Assembly (NCBI GenBank): GCA_029834535.1
Contig: JAQMWT010000548.1
Span: 158,283-222,282 of the forward strand
Source: Chrysophaeum taylorii
Lineage: Eukaryota; Sar; Pelagophyceae; Pelagomonadales; Pelagomonadaceae
Length of the DNA: 64,000 bases
Direction: 5' to 3'
In this document: positions 41,001-51,100 of the stretch, piece after piece
How the letters are laid out: each line of letters begins with the position of its first letter
Position numbering within the stretch: the stretch's first letter is position 1
Program-made: the position numbers and the translations under genes
Notes under the pieces: generated by a model
What the model saw: the letters and a program-made list of their open reading frames with translations, nothing else
The model's database searches: none
Told to the model about the DNA's origin: nothing

Positions 41001-42409
41001 ATCGTGACGCAGCCGCGCTGCGACGCGAGCGAGACACGACCAAAGAGCTGCGAGCTGAGCTCGAGCGACGCCGTGCATCACCCACGGAACGCGAGCAGTT
41101 GGTTCGCGAGATCGCGACCCTAAGTGAGACTGCGGACAGCGATGCGGCTGCACTGCGACGCGAGCGAGACGCGGCGGATGAGCTGCGAGCTGAGCTCGGG
41201 CGACACCACGATGAGCACGAACTGCTGGTTAGAGAGCTGGCCACCTCGCGAGAGACGGCAGACCGTGATGCGGCCGCGTTGCGTCGCGAGCGAGACACGA
41301 CGGACGAGCTGCGCGCCGAGCTCGCGAAGCACCGCGTATCATCCGAGGAGCGCGAGCGGGTGGATCGCGAGCTCTCAATCCTCCGAGAGTCAACTGACCG
41401 CGATGCGGCTGCGTTGCGACGCGAGCGAGACGCGGCGGATGAGCTGCGAGCTGAGCTCGGGCGACGCCACGATGAGCACGAACTGCTGGTTAGAGAGCTG
41501 GCCACCTCGCGAGAGACGGCAGACCGTGATGCGGCCGCGTTGCGTCGCGAGCGAGACACGACGGACGAGCTGCGCGCCGAGCTCGCGAAGTACCGCGTAT
41601 CATCCGAGGAGCGCGAGCGGCTGGGTCGCGAGCTCGCGACCCTCCAAAAATCGGCTGACCGCGATGCGGCTGCGCTGCTACGCGAGAAAGGTACGACCGA
41701 CGAGCTGCGTGCCGAGCTTGCGAAACGCCGCGCATCATCTTCCGATCGGCGCGAGCAGCTGGGTCGCGAGGTGGCGGTCTTACGGGAGACGGCTAAGCGC
41801 GCAGCGGCGGCGCTAGTACAAGAACGGGACACGAACAACGAGCTGCGCGCCGAGGTCGCGAAGCACCGCGCATCATCCGAGGAGCGCGGACGGGTATTGG
41901 CGGCCGAGCGGGACGAACTCGTCCGGCAACGAGACGTCGCGCGACGCGGCGCTGAGGCGGCGTCGGGCGACGTCGACCGCGCCCGCGCGGAGATCGCGCG
42001 CACGCGGCGGCAGATCGCCGGTCGCTTCCTTCCGGCGCTCGCGGCGCTGCGGCGCGAGCAACGAGCGGTGAGGGACGACGCCGCGGGGCTCCGAGCTGCC
42101 ATCCGCGACGGCCTCGCGCCGCTCGAGGCGACGTTCGCCGCGGTGATCGAGCAGCAACGGGCCGCGCACCAGCAGGCTCTCGACGCCCAACGCCGAGCCC
42201 ACGACCGACGCGTCGCGCGCGAAAAGGCGAGGACCGACGACCGCGATGCCAAGCTTCGCGAGGCGAGACACCGGCTCCTCGCCGCCTCGCCGCCCGAGCC
42301 TCCTCCGAAGCTTCTGTCATCGCTCCCTTCCGAGCTCCGCCTCGAGATGGCGGCGGTGGCGGCCGTGGACCAATCCGGAGACGTTGGTCTCCTCCGAGGA
42401 CGGAGGTGA
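38078..42409 (+). CDS. long coiled-coil protein with tandem 44-residue repeats
   Basis: Single open frame of 1,443 aa, start taken at the ATG pair at 38078. No enzyme domain is seen. Composition (Glu, Arg, Ala, Leu in heptads) indicates a nearly continuous coiled coil, suggesting a structural, centrosomal, flagellar or scaffold role by analogy only. Three zones are visible. The first is an N-terminal Ala/Arg/Glu coil with repeated EAAR/REVE units (residues 1-400). The second has about five 24-residue repeats of the type EERCEAAVAEASVLRPKLA (39,350-39,620). The third is the main array of about 15 repeats of around 44 residues with the core DRDAAALRRERDTTDELRAE (39,896-41,880). A C-terminal 150 residues without the repeat ends in FPSELRLEMAAVAAV. 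The antisense frame is also open, which is a by-product of GC-rich repetitive codons. Confidence 0.85.
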   Translation: MMRRRSVMRDEMYLYARAAEEQAVRARCEATGASRVAVACVRAERTTALEEAAASLSRARKRLASATAERQALKASARARVVEAEDECKAWKAKFENLRARHEAQAREAERKAHEADEARVREVEAAREAEAARVRECEKARDAVRVRLEVVTTAREADKIRLEEVEAAREADEARWRRELEDARTATRVALETSDAARTEGEAAVAKATKLEHWARELQSAASQADAASRAALKTERNARIALEQDLADLEANAATEVRALRARADEAERDLERARAEAAECRTETERVRRRRAVGEHATQTDAQHDETQASLQRRVARAEEERREADAARASAVADLEATRDWADAEIDAARAAAEDAQASAAAEIEAVRSQLVQQVDEARASVLLAERKKLTLAEQRYRAADAAHTAAAAQVRALLSELTQVEERCEAAVAEASVLRPKLADVEERCEMAVVEASALRPKLSSAEERRAAAVAEASAHRSKVALAEERCEVLNAEVSELRRKLALAEQRRRAAEDALQGVRKSAGEQLVAHRAELADVVAKCDEARTQALRHQAERRAAEEAREQLSRDIAAHLEEDQERRAVEMVRNREATTPRHDHDGVDEERGRLVRELATLREIADRDAASLLRERDTTNELRTELARRRASSEERERLFRELQETADGDAASLLRERDAADELRAELVRHRDEHKLLVRELTTSRETADRDAAALRRERDTIDELRAELERRRVSSEECERFVRELATLREMADRDAAALRRERDTTDELRAELARRRASSSEEREQLVRELAALRETADRDAAALRREQDTADKMRAELVKYRTSSEERERLGRELATLRETADSDAAALLREQDAADDLRAELARRHASSTERELLVRELATLRETAESDAAALLRERDASEELRAELVRQREEHELLVRELATSQKTADRDAAALLREQDKTDELRAELAKHCALSEERERLVRNLATLRETADRDAAALRRERDTTKELRAELERRRASPTEREQLVREIATLSETADSDAAALRRERDAADELRAELGRHHDEHELLVRELATSRETADRDAAALRRERDTTDELRAELAKHRVSSEERERVDRELSILRESTDRDAAALRRERDAADELRAELGRRHDEHELLVRELATSRETADRDAAALRRERDTTDELRAELAKYRVSSEERERLGRELATLQKSADRDAAALLREKGTTDELRAELAKRRASSSDRREQLGREVAVLRETAKRAAAALVQERDTNNELRAEVAKHRASSEERGRVLAAERDELVRQRDVARRGAEAASGDVDRARAEIARTRRQIAGRFLPALAALRREQRAVRDDAAGLRAAIRDGLAPLEATFAAVIEQQRAAHQQALDAQRRAHDRRVAREKARTDDRDAKLREARHRLLAASPPEPPPKLLSSLPSELRLEMAAVAAVDQSGDVGLLRGRR
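39896..41880 (+). repeat. coding minisatellite, about 15 units of roughly 132 bp
   Basis: Repeat units encode variants of DRDAAALRRERDTTDELRAE followed by LARRRASSEERERLVRELAT. At least one higher-order duplication is visible: the 264-bp block beginning near 41,160 (DAADELRAELGR.HDEHELLVR) recurs near 41,424 almost unchanged. Spacing is a multiple of three throughout, so the array is under coding constraint. Confidence 0.85.
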
Positions 42410-42526
42410 GTGCGACACACCACCAGAAAAAAAAGCAGCGTTGTGCATTTATTTTTACTACAATTAATTGTAGAAGTTATTAGGAAGAGGATGGTCGTGA
42501 GTAGATCAAATGTTGTGTGTTGTTAA

Positions 42527-43657
42527 TCAGGAGAGTCCGTCCGGATGAGGGACGCAGCGGGCGAGGTGCTCCTCGAGTTTGCGCGCCTCGTTAAGAACGT
42601 ACTTTTCGAGGGTGTCTGCCGTCTTGACATAGAGGCCGGAGACGTTGTATTTGCGGCAATTGTCGAGCATGCGGAGGATATCGGCCTTGAGGTGGGTGAA
42701 GTGTCGGTAGCGGGAAGTAGATTTGAGGTGGTCGTGGATCGTCTTGAGATCGATCGGGTCCGAAATGACGTCGAGATAGTCGGGGACATCGACGACGTCG
42801 ACGGGTTCCAAAAAGGGCCAAGACGCCTCATGTCGTTTGGTCTTCTCCAAGAGCGCCGACATGGCCTGTCGCTCCTCCGCCCTTCGCTCGTTCTCGGCGC
42901 GGTCGGATCCCACCAGCGCGCGCAGCTGCGCCTCGGTGTATCCCAGCTCCCTCAAACCCGGGACGTGGTCCAACAAGGAGACGGTATTGTCGGTCAGGTC
43001 GACCGTGGGATCGATGAGTCGTCTCGGCTCGGTCGCCTCGAATCTATCCACAAGTCTAGCCTCGACGAACGAGCGCTGCGACCGGACCATCTCGCGGACG
43101 TTCAAGAAGTCGATCGTCGGGTGGATGTAGCACTCCATCAAAGTGCCCCCGTCGTAGTCCTTGATGAACCCAAACCATTTCTCGCGCGGCAACCCAACGT
43201 TGGCGCTGAAACCCTGTTTTTTAAAGTAACCGATCGCGTAGTTGTCGGCGTACGTGAGGAAGTACAGAATCCCGCTGCGCTTCGCGTGCTCCTTGAGGTG
43301 GTTCATCACCCGAGTCCCGAACCCCCGCACTTGCTCGCTCGCCGTGATGGCGCAGAACGCGATCTCCGCGAATCGCTGCGCGCGGAACGGCCTGTAGCAA
43401 ATTCCGCCGAGTACGGCATCGTCCCGCAGGATCGCAAGCGAGACATGACGCCGGTCGAACACGAGGCGGCTGATGTAGTCGCGCGGCATCTTCGGCAGTT
43501 GCGCCGCGAATATGTTCTTCAGGGTGCACAGCTGCTCGAGCCGCCGCATGTCCCCGTCGTTCGTCAGAACTTCGAAACGAATTTCCTGGCTTTTCTCTAG
43601 CTCCTTGGCCATCGCCTCGCGCGACGCCACGCCGCGCGCTGCCGCCGCCGGCATACG
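42527..43657 (-). CDS. GCN5/PCAF-type histone acetyltransferase with bromodomain
   Basis: Nuclear lysine acetyltransferase, the catalytic subunit of SAGA-type complexes. Single exon, 376 aa from the ATG at 43657. The open frame reaches 43690, where only a GTG is available. The GNAT core is unmistakable: GGICYRPFRAQRFAEIAFCA (catalytic Glu in EIAF), SEQVRGFGTRVMNHLKEH (acetyl-CoA loop), LTYADNYAIGYFKKQGF and FIKDYDGGTLMECYIHP. The C-terminal bromodomain spans WPFLEPVDVVDVPDYLDVI to LDNCRKYNVSGLYVKTADTLE, with the acetyl-lysine-binding Asn in CRKYN. The N-terminal region found in animal PCAF is absent, as in yeast and plant GCN5. An upstream exon is possible. Confidence 0.95.
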   Translation of the reverse strand, partial: RMPAAAARGVASREAMAKELEKSQEIRFEVLTNDGDMRRLEQLCTLKNIFAAQLPKMPRDYISRLVFDRRHVSLAILRDDAVLGGICYRPFRAQRFAEIAFCAITASEQVRGFGTRVMNHLKEHAKRSGILYFLTYADNYAIGYFKKQGFSANVGLPREKWFGFIKDYDGGTLMECYIHPTIDFLNVREMVRSQRSFVEARLVDRFEATEPRRLIDPTVDLTDNTVSLLDHVPGLRELGYTEAQLRALVGSDRAENERRAEERQAMSALLEKTKRHEASWPFLEPVDVVDVPDYLDVISDPIDLKTIHDHLKSTSRYRHFTHLKADILRMLDNCRKYNVSGLYVKTADTLEKYVLNEARKLEEHLARCVPHPDGLS

Positions 43658-43690
43658 TACGGCGGGCTCGCACTCGTCGTCACGCGCCAC

Positions 43691-46207
43691 CGACCCTTGC
43701 CATCACGCGCCCACGTCTTCGCATTCTTGCTGGATCCCCGCGTCGTCGTATCGGGGGGCGACACGCTACCCATGAGGGGAAGGCAGTTTCATCCCCCCCG
43801 AACCCCATTTATATAGGGGGAACTAACTAACTACCTGCCGGATAAGAAGAAGCGTGGGATCCCGCGCGCTGAGGCCGAAAATCCCCAGGGATTGATTGAT
43901 TGGCCCGGATTTTGAAGGACCCTGAAATACACCACCCCAAATGACCCCGATCTGATCTCCGTAGCTGCCAAATTGAGGAAGTTCGTCGGGGGCGTACGAC
44001 ATACTGGCTGATCCAGAGGAGCCGTCCCTATTCTTACCGCTACACCCCGCCGGCGCTGGCGTCGTCTCGCGTGCCGCAAAACGGCGCCCCCCCGATGCTT
44101 CCGACGGGGCCATGCTCGCGCAGCCGGCGGCGACCACCTTCATCAAACACGGCGCGCGCTTTACTTGTGGTGAGGTCGCTGACAGCCTCTTGCATCACCT
44201 CGACACGGGCCGCTGCGGCGAGACCAACAAGACCGCGCGGAGACCGCGCGGAGAATCTACGACAACGCGTCGAGCCTGACGCTCTGGACAATGCGATACA
44301 CTTGTAAGATGGCAAATCGGACGAATGAGCGAGGTCCCGTCGTCAGGTGGTCTTGGGACTATCCACCTACAAATCGCTGCGCCTTCGACGTCAACGATGC
44401 GCTGAGTGCATCCCCACCGAGTCGGCAGAGATTATTTTAGTGTCCGACGAGCGCGTGGAAGACAATGTAGTACGAGAGCCCACAGCAATGTTCCCGCCGG
44501 CTCGATTGTAGCCAAAACGAGCGAAATGGAAGCAGAAACCAAAGTAATCCCAGTCAAACGTGGGCAGGAGGACGACTCGAGGAGGGGAGCCACGGCTTGC
44601 TCACGGCAGGCGATGGGCGTGTTATCATCATCTAGTCGAGGCGCTCCTAATAATGCAGGGTGAAGTTGCTGCGACGACTCCGAGGCAGTAGTGACACGTA
44701 TTTCTAGGGGGAGGGCCTCGGTGCGAGAATGAGCACAACTGGACGACGCGCCGCCGCGAGCGGTGCCATCATCATCGGGTTTTTTTGATGCAAAGGAGCG
44801 CCTAGGATGCCGCCGCGCGCAAACTAGCTCTTAACAGGCCGGCGGCCCGCGAGGCGAAACACAAGGAAGAGGTAAACATAGACAAACTCGGCATCAAGTA
44901 CGACGAGCTCATTTCGGTGATCGACCCTGGGCTTTCGACCAATGGTTTCTCGTTGGCCCACGGGGCACCTGCGACTACCCCTTCATTAAGGATCAGGACC
45001 GGCGGGGCGAACTGTGGGCTGTTCGTCAGTCACGCGAAGGCCGTCGCCGATGCTGGCGGCGATCCCACGCGGGCCGCGCGACTCAAGAACTCGCGCATCT
45101 ACAATAAAACCGAACTGTTTGTGGAGAAAAATGCGAGGGACTATTATGTCCGACTTTGTCAAAATGAGATGAGTAGACCACGGTACGAGCGTCGGGAGGG
45201 TGGAAAGCGCATGCACGTTCGACGAGACAACCAAGCGCGCCGCAGATTGCGCGAGGGTTGGTACCTGCTCTACAAGATCGAGAACTATCACAAGGCCCAA
45301 TGTTCTTGAGGGGCTTATGAACTGGCCACTTTGGTGGGTGTCTCAAAAACCCCCAGGGCGGGATCGTGCCGCGGGGTTTCAATGCGGCTGTTTTTCGGGG
45401 CTACTTCTTCGAGAGCTTCCTAGGCCCGAAACAGAAAAGGATGTCGAACTCCCGAGCGCACTGATGCGCCTGCTTGGTCACGCTATCGATAACGACCGTT
45501 ACGCGTCAGTGCTCCCTACCGGGGAGTAGAACTCGAAGACCTACCCCAAAGCTGAATGCCTTCACCTCCACAAGCTTGGAGGGGAGCGCAGCACTTGGGG
45601 GCATAGTCCGTTGCGTCGATTGTAGCACGACGTAGGACCACGAGCGTTCAGCGACACTCAACATTTACGACATCGGCATGAGCGTCTACTACCCGGAGGA
45701 GTTCCCGACGAGCCAGCACCACGTTCGGCTTCGAAGCCCCGTCGAGGAGAACACGTACCTCTATACCGATGTGGCTAAGACCAATGTCGACGTCGAGGTG
45801 ACGTTGTTTCTAAGTGGCGTAAGTTCCTCGAAAGCAACAAGAGGCGCCAGCTCCATCTCGTTAGCTGCGCCTCCTGATTTCTGCTGCTGCTGCTGCTGCT
45901 ACGACGACCTTGGGGCGCGGCGCACGTGAGATCATGCTCCTTCGTCGTTTGTAGTGAAGCACGCGCGTCGTTGCAGGGGGGGTGTTGGCTACACCTGCTA
46001 GGCGGCTACGCGACCTCGAGCCAGTTGACGATTCATGGGTCCGGGCGATGGTGCTTGGATGCACCATGTGGTCTTTTTAGTTAGACTGCTGAAAAGGGGG
46101 TTGAGTGCGAACGTGAGCGCGCAGGGTGTTCAGTGGTTTGCACAATATGTCCTTTTTCGCAGTTTTAACAAATGGTAGACTGCCTTGTGGTGATTTGTTG
46201 TCTCGAG
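43691..46207. other. gene-poor, probably decayed mobile DNA
   Basis: About 2.5 kb with no recognisable gene. An ACTAACTAAC motif near 43,820 is shared with the repeats at 29.7 and 30.4 kb. The longest plus-strand ORF (44917-45309, 130 aa) and its sister frames contain stretches such as NSRIYNKTELFVEKNARDYY but match nothing I recognise. A CTG trinucleotide run is at 45,881-45,901. The right end is the insertion site of the LTR retrotransposon. Confidence 0.4.
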
Positions 46208-46212
46208 TTAGT
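46208..46212 (+). repeat. target-site duplication TTAGT, left
   Basis: Five bases immediately before the left LTR, repeated exactly after the right LTR. Five-base duplications are usual for Ty3/gypsy integration. Confidence 0.85.
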
Positions 46213-46534
46213 TGTGGCGGCAACTCCTGACCGCTAAGGCTTTTCCGCCCTTTCTTGAGGCGTGATACCCGTTCAACGGGACGCCTTTCCCTACTTCCTA
46301 CTGACATCATACCTCTCCCTTGTGAGAAGCATTCTTGCAGTATTCTTGTAGCATTCTTGCTATCATATACCATCTCTCCATCTTGTTGAGAGGCTTGGTG
46401 AGCGTGAGCAAGGTGTATGGCGAGCATATCCGACCCCGAGTCCGTGTTTTCCTCGTTCAGTGAGGTCTAGGACGAGTCGGTGAGTACCCCCTTTGTCACC
46501 CGGGGGTCGGGAGTGGTTTTTCTGTGCCGCCATA
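46213..46534 (+). repeat. left LTR
   Basis: Matches 56025-56338 along its whole length. Internal landmarks shared by both copies: CCCGTTCAACGGGACGCC (a short hairpin), ATCATATACCATCTCTCC, and TTTGTCACCCGGGGGTCGGG. Any promoter for the element should be inside. No TATA box is claimed. Confidence 0.93.
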
Positions 46535-46961
46535 CGCGGTGGAGTACACGAGATCGTGCGACTACATCGGTCGCCGACGAACGAGTGCCGCCGTACGTAT
46601 TGTATTACGTGGTCCGGATTTGCACGTGTGCCCTGATCAAGCACGCGGAGTTCCAGTGGACCGGTTTGCGTTGAGAATATACACGGACTTTGTTTTGTTC
46701 GTGCGTTTCGAGAGACGACGAACACGCGTGCGAGTTGAAAATCGCAGCGCATTCACCCGGGAAATTGATTTTGGTATAGCTGAACGGCGGAAGCTGTTAG
46801 CGAGTGGGATCGCTACCCACGGGCATTTTGGATTGCCAGCAGACTGGAATTCCGTGAGGCTGTTTTTACAGCGACAGATAGCGCTGTTGGGATCAACGTG
46901 CATTACTTCGAGTGATCGGATCCGGACGTGTTTCGAGATTCCTCATCGACCTTGATACAGT

Positions 46962-47707
46962 ATGGATACAGACGCAGACGTGCGTGAGGACGAATCTCCT
47001 CCAGTTCTTCCCGCCGCCCCTGGGATAGGCCGCGAGGAAGGTGAATTAAGAGAGGCCGAGGCAGTCGACGTTGCTGACTTGCCCCCTGACATGCCTCCGG
47101 ATACTGCAATTTTTAGCCGTTGAGTCCAACGACCCCGGACCGTGGCGAGCGTGTTACGATTGAGCGAGGATCCGCAGCCCGAAGTCGACTTCGTGAGGAC
47201 CTCGAGCGGAGACGTTGCGAAAATGAACGATTAGCTGAGCGTTTTGCCCGTGAAAGGGCTAAAGCGAAAGAAGAAGCGGCTCGACGAGAAGTGGACATGC
47301 TAAATGACGCATTGCAGCAAGAGACCGAGACAACGAAGACCCCACGTGAAGAGGTTGAACGACTTCGTCGTGAGCGAGATGAATTGTTAGCCGAACGTAC
47401 GCGTCGTGAGAGTAGCCGCGAACGACCCGTGAGTCGACCCGAACCGGAAACGCCCGTGAGGCAGCCTGAACCGGAAAGGAACACTGAAACGGGGGATGAA
47501 CCTCCGCCCCGAGTCGATACGGAGACTGAGAGTAGGGCGGAAACTGAGGATGAAGGTGCGAAATTTTTACGGGGATTATCACGGGGATTATCGCAGACGG
47601 TTGCGGGCGCCTTCGAGAAGGCCAACTTGGGCCGATCCCGTCGCCCCACTTCCAGTTTGAAGCCTGACAACTTCAAACTCGTCATCGACGGCCAAGATCA
47701 ACGGTAA
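46962..47707 (+). pseudogene. retrotransposon gag, N-terminal coiled-coil part (frame-broken)
   Basis: A first ATG frame (46962-47123, 53 aa, acidic and Pro-rich) runs into a second frame (about 47120-47707) that encodes a Glu/Arg-rich coil (RREVDMLNDALQQETETT and similar). That frame then has a Pro/Arg-rich stretch and ends LKPDNFKLVIDGQDQR before a stop. The following bases in the same frame still look coding (VMYTFADDHYSVEKL), so the stop and frame changes probably interrupt one original gag ORF. Confidence 0.55.
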
Positions 47708-47747
47708 TTCAATCTGGATTCGGCAGCGGTGATGTATACCTTCGCAG

Positions 47748-49124
47748 ATGACCATTACTCGGTCGAGAAATTACGTTACCTATTTATTACTGGTGCACTT
47801 ACGGGATACCGTTGCACCAATTTTTGAGGAACATTTGCGGAAATACGAGGAGCTCCGCGATGAGCTACCGCACGGTCCGTCGTTTCACTTGAAATTGGAT
47901 GCTGACGACGGAGAGCATGGAGCCTCGGTTCGTCGCATCCGTCGTCTTAATAAGGCGCATTGCGATAAAATTCTGGATTGCTTTAGATCGACATGCCGAC
48001 CTCCGAGCACGCAGCAGGAGCTGCTCGATAAGCTACGGAAGGTCACTCAGGCTTCAGTTCCGAAGAAGTCTGGGGAGCGGCACGTACAAACGTATTGTAC
48101 CAAATTTCAGAGTGAAGCTTTGGCTTTTTGTACCGTGTCCAGCCGCACGATGGATGACGTTGATATCCTCGACCAGCTTGTCAGTGGTCTGGCGTCCAAG
48201 GAGCTGCGGGCCCGTGTGCGGACTATGAGGAGCAGACATCCGGATAGTTATTTGACTTTTAAGTCGACGGTGGCGCTTATTACGCGACTCGAAAACGACT
48301 TTCGAAAGTTGATGGAGGAGGAGAAGGACCAAGGGCCCCCCAATCCGAAATCGAATAAACCGCCGCGAGGGCGGGGAGGTCGAGCTATGACTTCCGATCA
48401 ACAAGCTAAGCAAGATGCGGATAAACCGTCTGGGAATACGGATCCGCTGATCTTACGAGATCCTTCTTGGTGGTGCAAGAAGACGTGCAAGGACTGCGGA
48501 TTCTTCTGGACCACCCATGATGAAGATGAACACGGAAATCGCGTGGTTTGCAACCGCGATCCGGACCGATATTGCTGTGCGATGTGGAAGCGCATTCGAA
48601 AACAGAAGAAGCAACCCATATCGCGCTCCGATTGGGAGAAGCGTGATGATGCATCTCATGCAAACGCCACGCGCGGATCGGAGCCTACTAATGAAATCCA
48701 AACGGCCCTCACCGAGCTTGGAACCACAATGGCGACCATGGCGACCATGGTGAGCGAGGTTAGAGGCATCAAGGATAGCAAATCGTCTTCTACACGACAG
48801 CGAGACGGACGATCACCTTCTAGACGATCGTCGCGCCGACATCGAAGTAAGAGCCCTGATCGAAAGGCCAATACTCCTCAAACAAGCCCGAGCCCCCGCC
48901 GTCGCCGCCATAGTCGGAGCTCTAGTCGCATTCGCGCCGGCGCAGACGTCATCGACAGCGCGATGACGAATATGATGGAGGCCGATATCAGGATAGTTCG
49001 GGACATTCGAGCGCAACTTTCGCGTTCCAATCTCTATGCGAAGCGCCGCCATCGTCGGGCGTTGTCTTTTACCCGACGGCGCGCACCGCCCGAGTCTCCG
49101 ATGATGTTGCCGATGCCGCTGTGA
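47748..49124 (+). CDS. retrotransposon Gag capsid/nucleocapsid polyprotein
   Basis: Open 458-residue frame. Residues from about 90 to 200 (TFKSTVALITRLENDFRKLM at the end) fit the retrotransposon gag helical domain. A Cys/His cluster (WWCKKTCKDCGFFWTTHDED and then NRDPDRYCCAMW) probably replaces the usual CCHC zinc knuckle. The C-terminal third is Arg/Ser-rich, as in nucleic-acid-binding nucleocapsid regions. It overlaps the next ORF by four bases (ATGA-type arrangement at 49121-49124). Confidence 0.7.
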   Translation: MTITRSRNYVTYLLLVHLRDTVAPIFEEHLRKYEELRDELPHGPSFHLKLDADDGEHGASVRRIRRLNKAHCDKILDCFRSTCRPPSTQQELLDKLRKVTQASVPKKSGERHVQTYCTKFQSEALAFCTVSSRTMDDVDILDQLVSGLASKELRARVRTMRSRHPDSYLTFKSTVALITRLENDFRKLMEEEKDQGPPNPKSNKPPRGRGGRAMTSDQQAKQDADKPSGNTDPLILRDPSWWCKKTCKDCGFFWTTHDEDEHGNRVVCNRDPDRYCCAMWKRIRKQKKQPISRSDWEKRDDASHANATRGSEPTNEIQTALTELGTTMATMATMVSEVRGIKDSKSSSTRQRDGRSPSRRSSRRHRSKSPDRKANTPQTSPSPRRRRHSRSSSRIRAGADVIDSAMTNMMEADIRIVRDIRAQLSRSNLYAKRRHRRALSFTRRRAPPESPMMLPMPL

Positions 49125-50659
49125 CGAGCACCCATCGCTTGCAACAGGAGCAAAATACCACCAACGCTCGGATCGTTCGGTGGCCTTCTACATCGTATGT
49201 GGAAGCAATATTAGATGCAACTTTGGATTCTCCGCGCTATTGGGAAGACTCAGACTCGGAGACCGACGAACCGATGCCGCAGGTTCCAGTGTCCCCCCAT
49301 TCTTCAATGTGTATGTCTTGCAGTGCAGTTCCCGATGATGACGTTAGGCCTTTCGAGTTGACGTCGGGGACGTGTATGTCTTGCAGCGCAGTTCCCGACG
49401 ATGACGTTAGACCTTTCGAGTTAACGTCGGGGACGACGTCTTCTTTTCCTACGCCCCCCCCCCCCGAGACCATTTTATCCGATGTTTTAGCCGATACAGT
49501 TTTGGTCGCAGCAGAGCAGACCACAGCGGCGCCGATGGAGGAGAAGTTGACAGGAATGTCCGATTTGATGAACGAGAAACAAAAATTATCCGAAGAAATA
49601 AAGGAGGGAGTATATGTGCCTCCGATTGAGAAGTGTCAAAATTTGTTGTCAGCGAAACTGGGGAATGAGAAAGCAGCCGACGCGGCGAGCGCCAATATAG
49701 ATTCAGAGGCGAGATGTGGGACGCCAGAAGTGGTAGCGGTGACGATGCAGATGCCGGGCGATGCGAAACCGGAGATACGATGTCATCACACTGCACTTTC
49801 GCCTAGCGATGGGGGAAAGATCGAGCAAGACCTCATCACCATCGGTTGTTTGGACCCTGGCACACTTACGTTTATAGTTGGTCATATTTACAGACGACGA
49901 GACGGGCCGAAGTTCGCAACGACTTTTGGCTTGCATGTAATGGCTGATGTCTATATTTGTCGTGGGATGGTCGAAAAACTGGCAAAGGATAATATCATCA
50001 TGGATCGAAGCGATCTTCCAGTCGAGCGCACCCTGTACGGGTCAGGATTGAATAAGACGACTATCCACAAATGGGTCGCATTACGAATTGCGCTCGCGGA
50101 CGACGTGGCCGTTCCAGTGGTTGCCATTGTGGCCGATACTAATCACTTATTTCTGCTGGGAGCGCGCGATATTCGGGTGTTGGGAGCCATAGTGGACTAC
50201 CCGCGAAATCGCATTGCGTTTCTCCGCACACAAGTCGCTTATGGGCGCAAGAAGTTAAAGGTGCAGGATCGACGAGTCGATTCTCCGATTTTGACGTTCA
50301 GAACAACTTATAACGAGCGCAACCCCGTGGTAGTTCAGGTTTATGGGCAACAACACCATGCGATGCGAAAGAGCCTGAGCACAGTTGAGAACCGAGTCTA
50401 CGCTCGCTTGTGCAAGATTGAAGACCTCCAGCGTCCACCGCCGAAACGAGCGGGAGCTTCGACGACTTGGGGAGTACCTACAGTTACGCCTTCTCAAAGT
50501 TCGAACAGCGATGCTTATGAAGTGATAGCCTATGCTGCGCGCACGATGAAGGTCGAGCCTGGGCGCAATTACTGCGAGCCAGTCGCTCTCTTTCAGAGCC
50601 TATGGAAACCGGGCAAGTTTTCGTTGCTACGTCTTCTGAGTACGAGCAACTTGGGGTAG
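49121..50659 (+). CDS. retrotransposon protease-like region with upstream spacer
   Basis: Open 512-residue frame. Residues 60-105 contain a duplicated 21-aa unit beginning CMSCSAVPDDDVRPFELTSG. The second half resembles a retropepsin-type aspartic protease: VMADVYICRGMVEKLAKDN, then LYGSGLNK, and LFLLGARDIRVLGAIVDYPR, where LLGARDI and the following IVDY strand match the conserved C-terminal part of gypsy proteases. The canonical DTG/DSG triad is not obvious (ADV occupies the expected place), so activity is doubtful. The natural frame seems to change near 50,600, where another frame continues with METGQVFVATSSEYEQLG. Confidence 0.55.
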   Translation: MTSTHRLQQEQNTTNARIVRWPSTSYVEAILDATLDSPRYWEDSDSETDEPMPQVPVSPHSSMCMSCSAVPDDDVRPFELTSGTCMSCSAVPDDDVRPFELTSGTTSSFPTPPPPETILSDVLADTVLVAAEQTTAAPMEEKLTGMSDLMNEKQKLSEEIKEGVYVPPIEKCQNLLSAKLGNEKAADAASANIDSEARCGTPEVVAVTMQMPGDAKPEIRCHHTALSPSDGGKIEQDLITIGCLDPGTLTFIVGHIYRRRDGPKFATTFGLHVMADVYICRGMVEKLAKDNIIMDRSDLPVERTLYGSGLNKTTIHKWVALRIALADDVAVPVVAIVADTNHLFLLGARDIRVLGAIVDYPRNRIAFLRTQVAYGRKKLKVQDRRVDSPILTFRTTYNERNPVVVQVYGQQHHAMRKSLSTVENRVYARLCKIEDLQRPPPKRAGASTTWGVPTVTPSQSSNSDAYEVIAYAARTMKVEPGRNYCEPVALFQSLWKPGKFSLLRLLSTSNLG

Positions 50660-51100
50660 TCGATGGAATGTGTTCTTCTCCTGAGGATCATGACAAGTTC
50701 GCTGTTCGCTGCCCCAGTGGCGATCTCCTCTACCCAGGATGTGCCGACAGTGATTACTCAAGGTGAAGTTCTTGCTTTGGGCGATATTGTTCGTTTTGAT
50801 GACGAGGTGAATGCTGAGACGGTCGACGATTTAACGAAGGATGGTGAAGCCGAATCTGACAAGGCTAACATATCATTCACTGTTTCGGTCGCAAGCCATC
50901 TGACTCAAGGCGATGCGGCTCCCGAACCGATGCTTTTGAGCTCGGTGCAGAAGACGTCTCCTTCTGCCGATAAGAATAAGAATTCTCGTGAAGAATCGCT
51001 CGGCAACGACGATTTCGACCGACGAACCGACGAGGAGGAAAAGAAATGCCGATAAGCTACAGAAGGCGAGATTCGCCGAAGGTTTGAAAAGGTCCACTGG

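Noticed and set aside
39298-42423. 1041-codon minus-strand ORF antisense to the coiled-coil gene
   Set aside because: Its Ser/Arg/Ala-only composition mirrors the GC-rich repeat codons of the sense strand. The sense protein has coherent heptad repeats, so the antisense frame is a shadow.
42545-43600. 351-codon plus-strand ORF opposite GCN5
   Set aside because: Antisense shadow of a highly conserved acetyltransferase.
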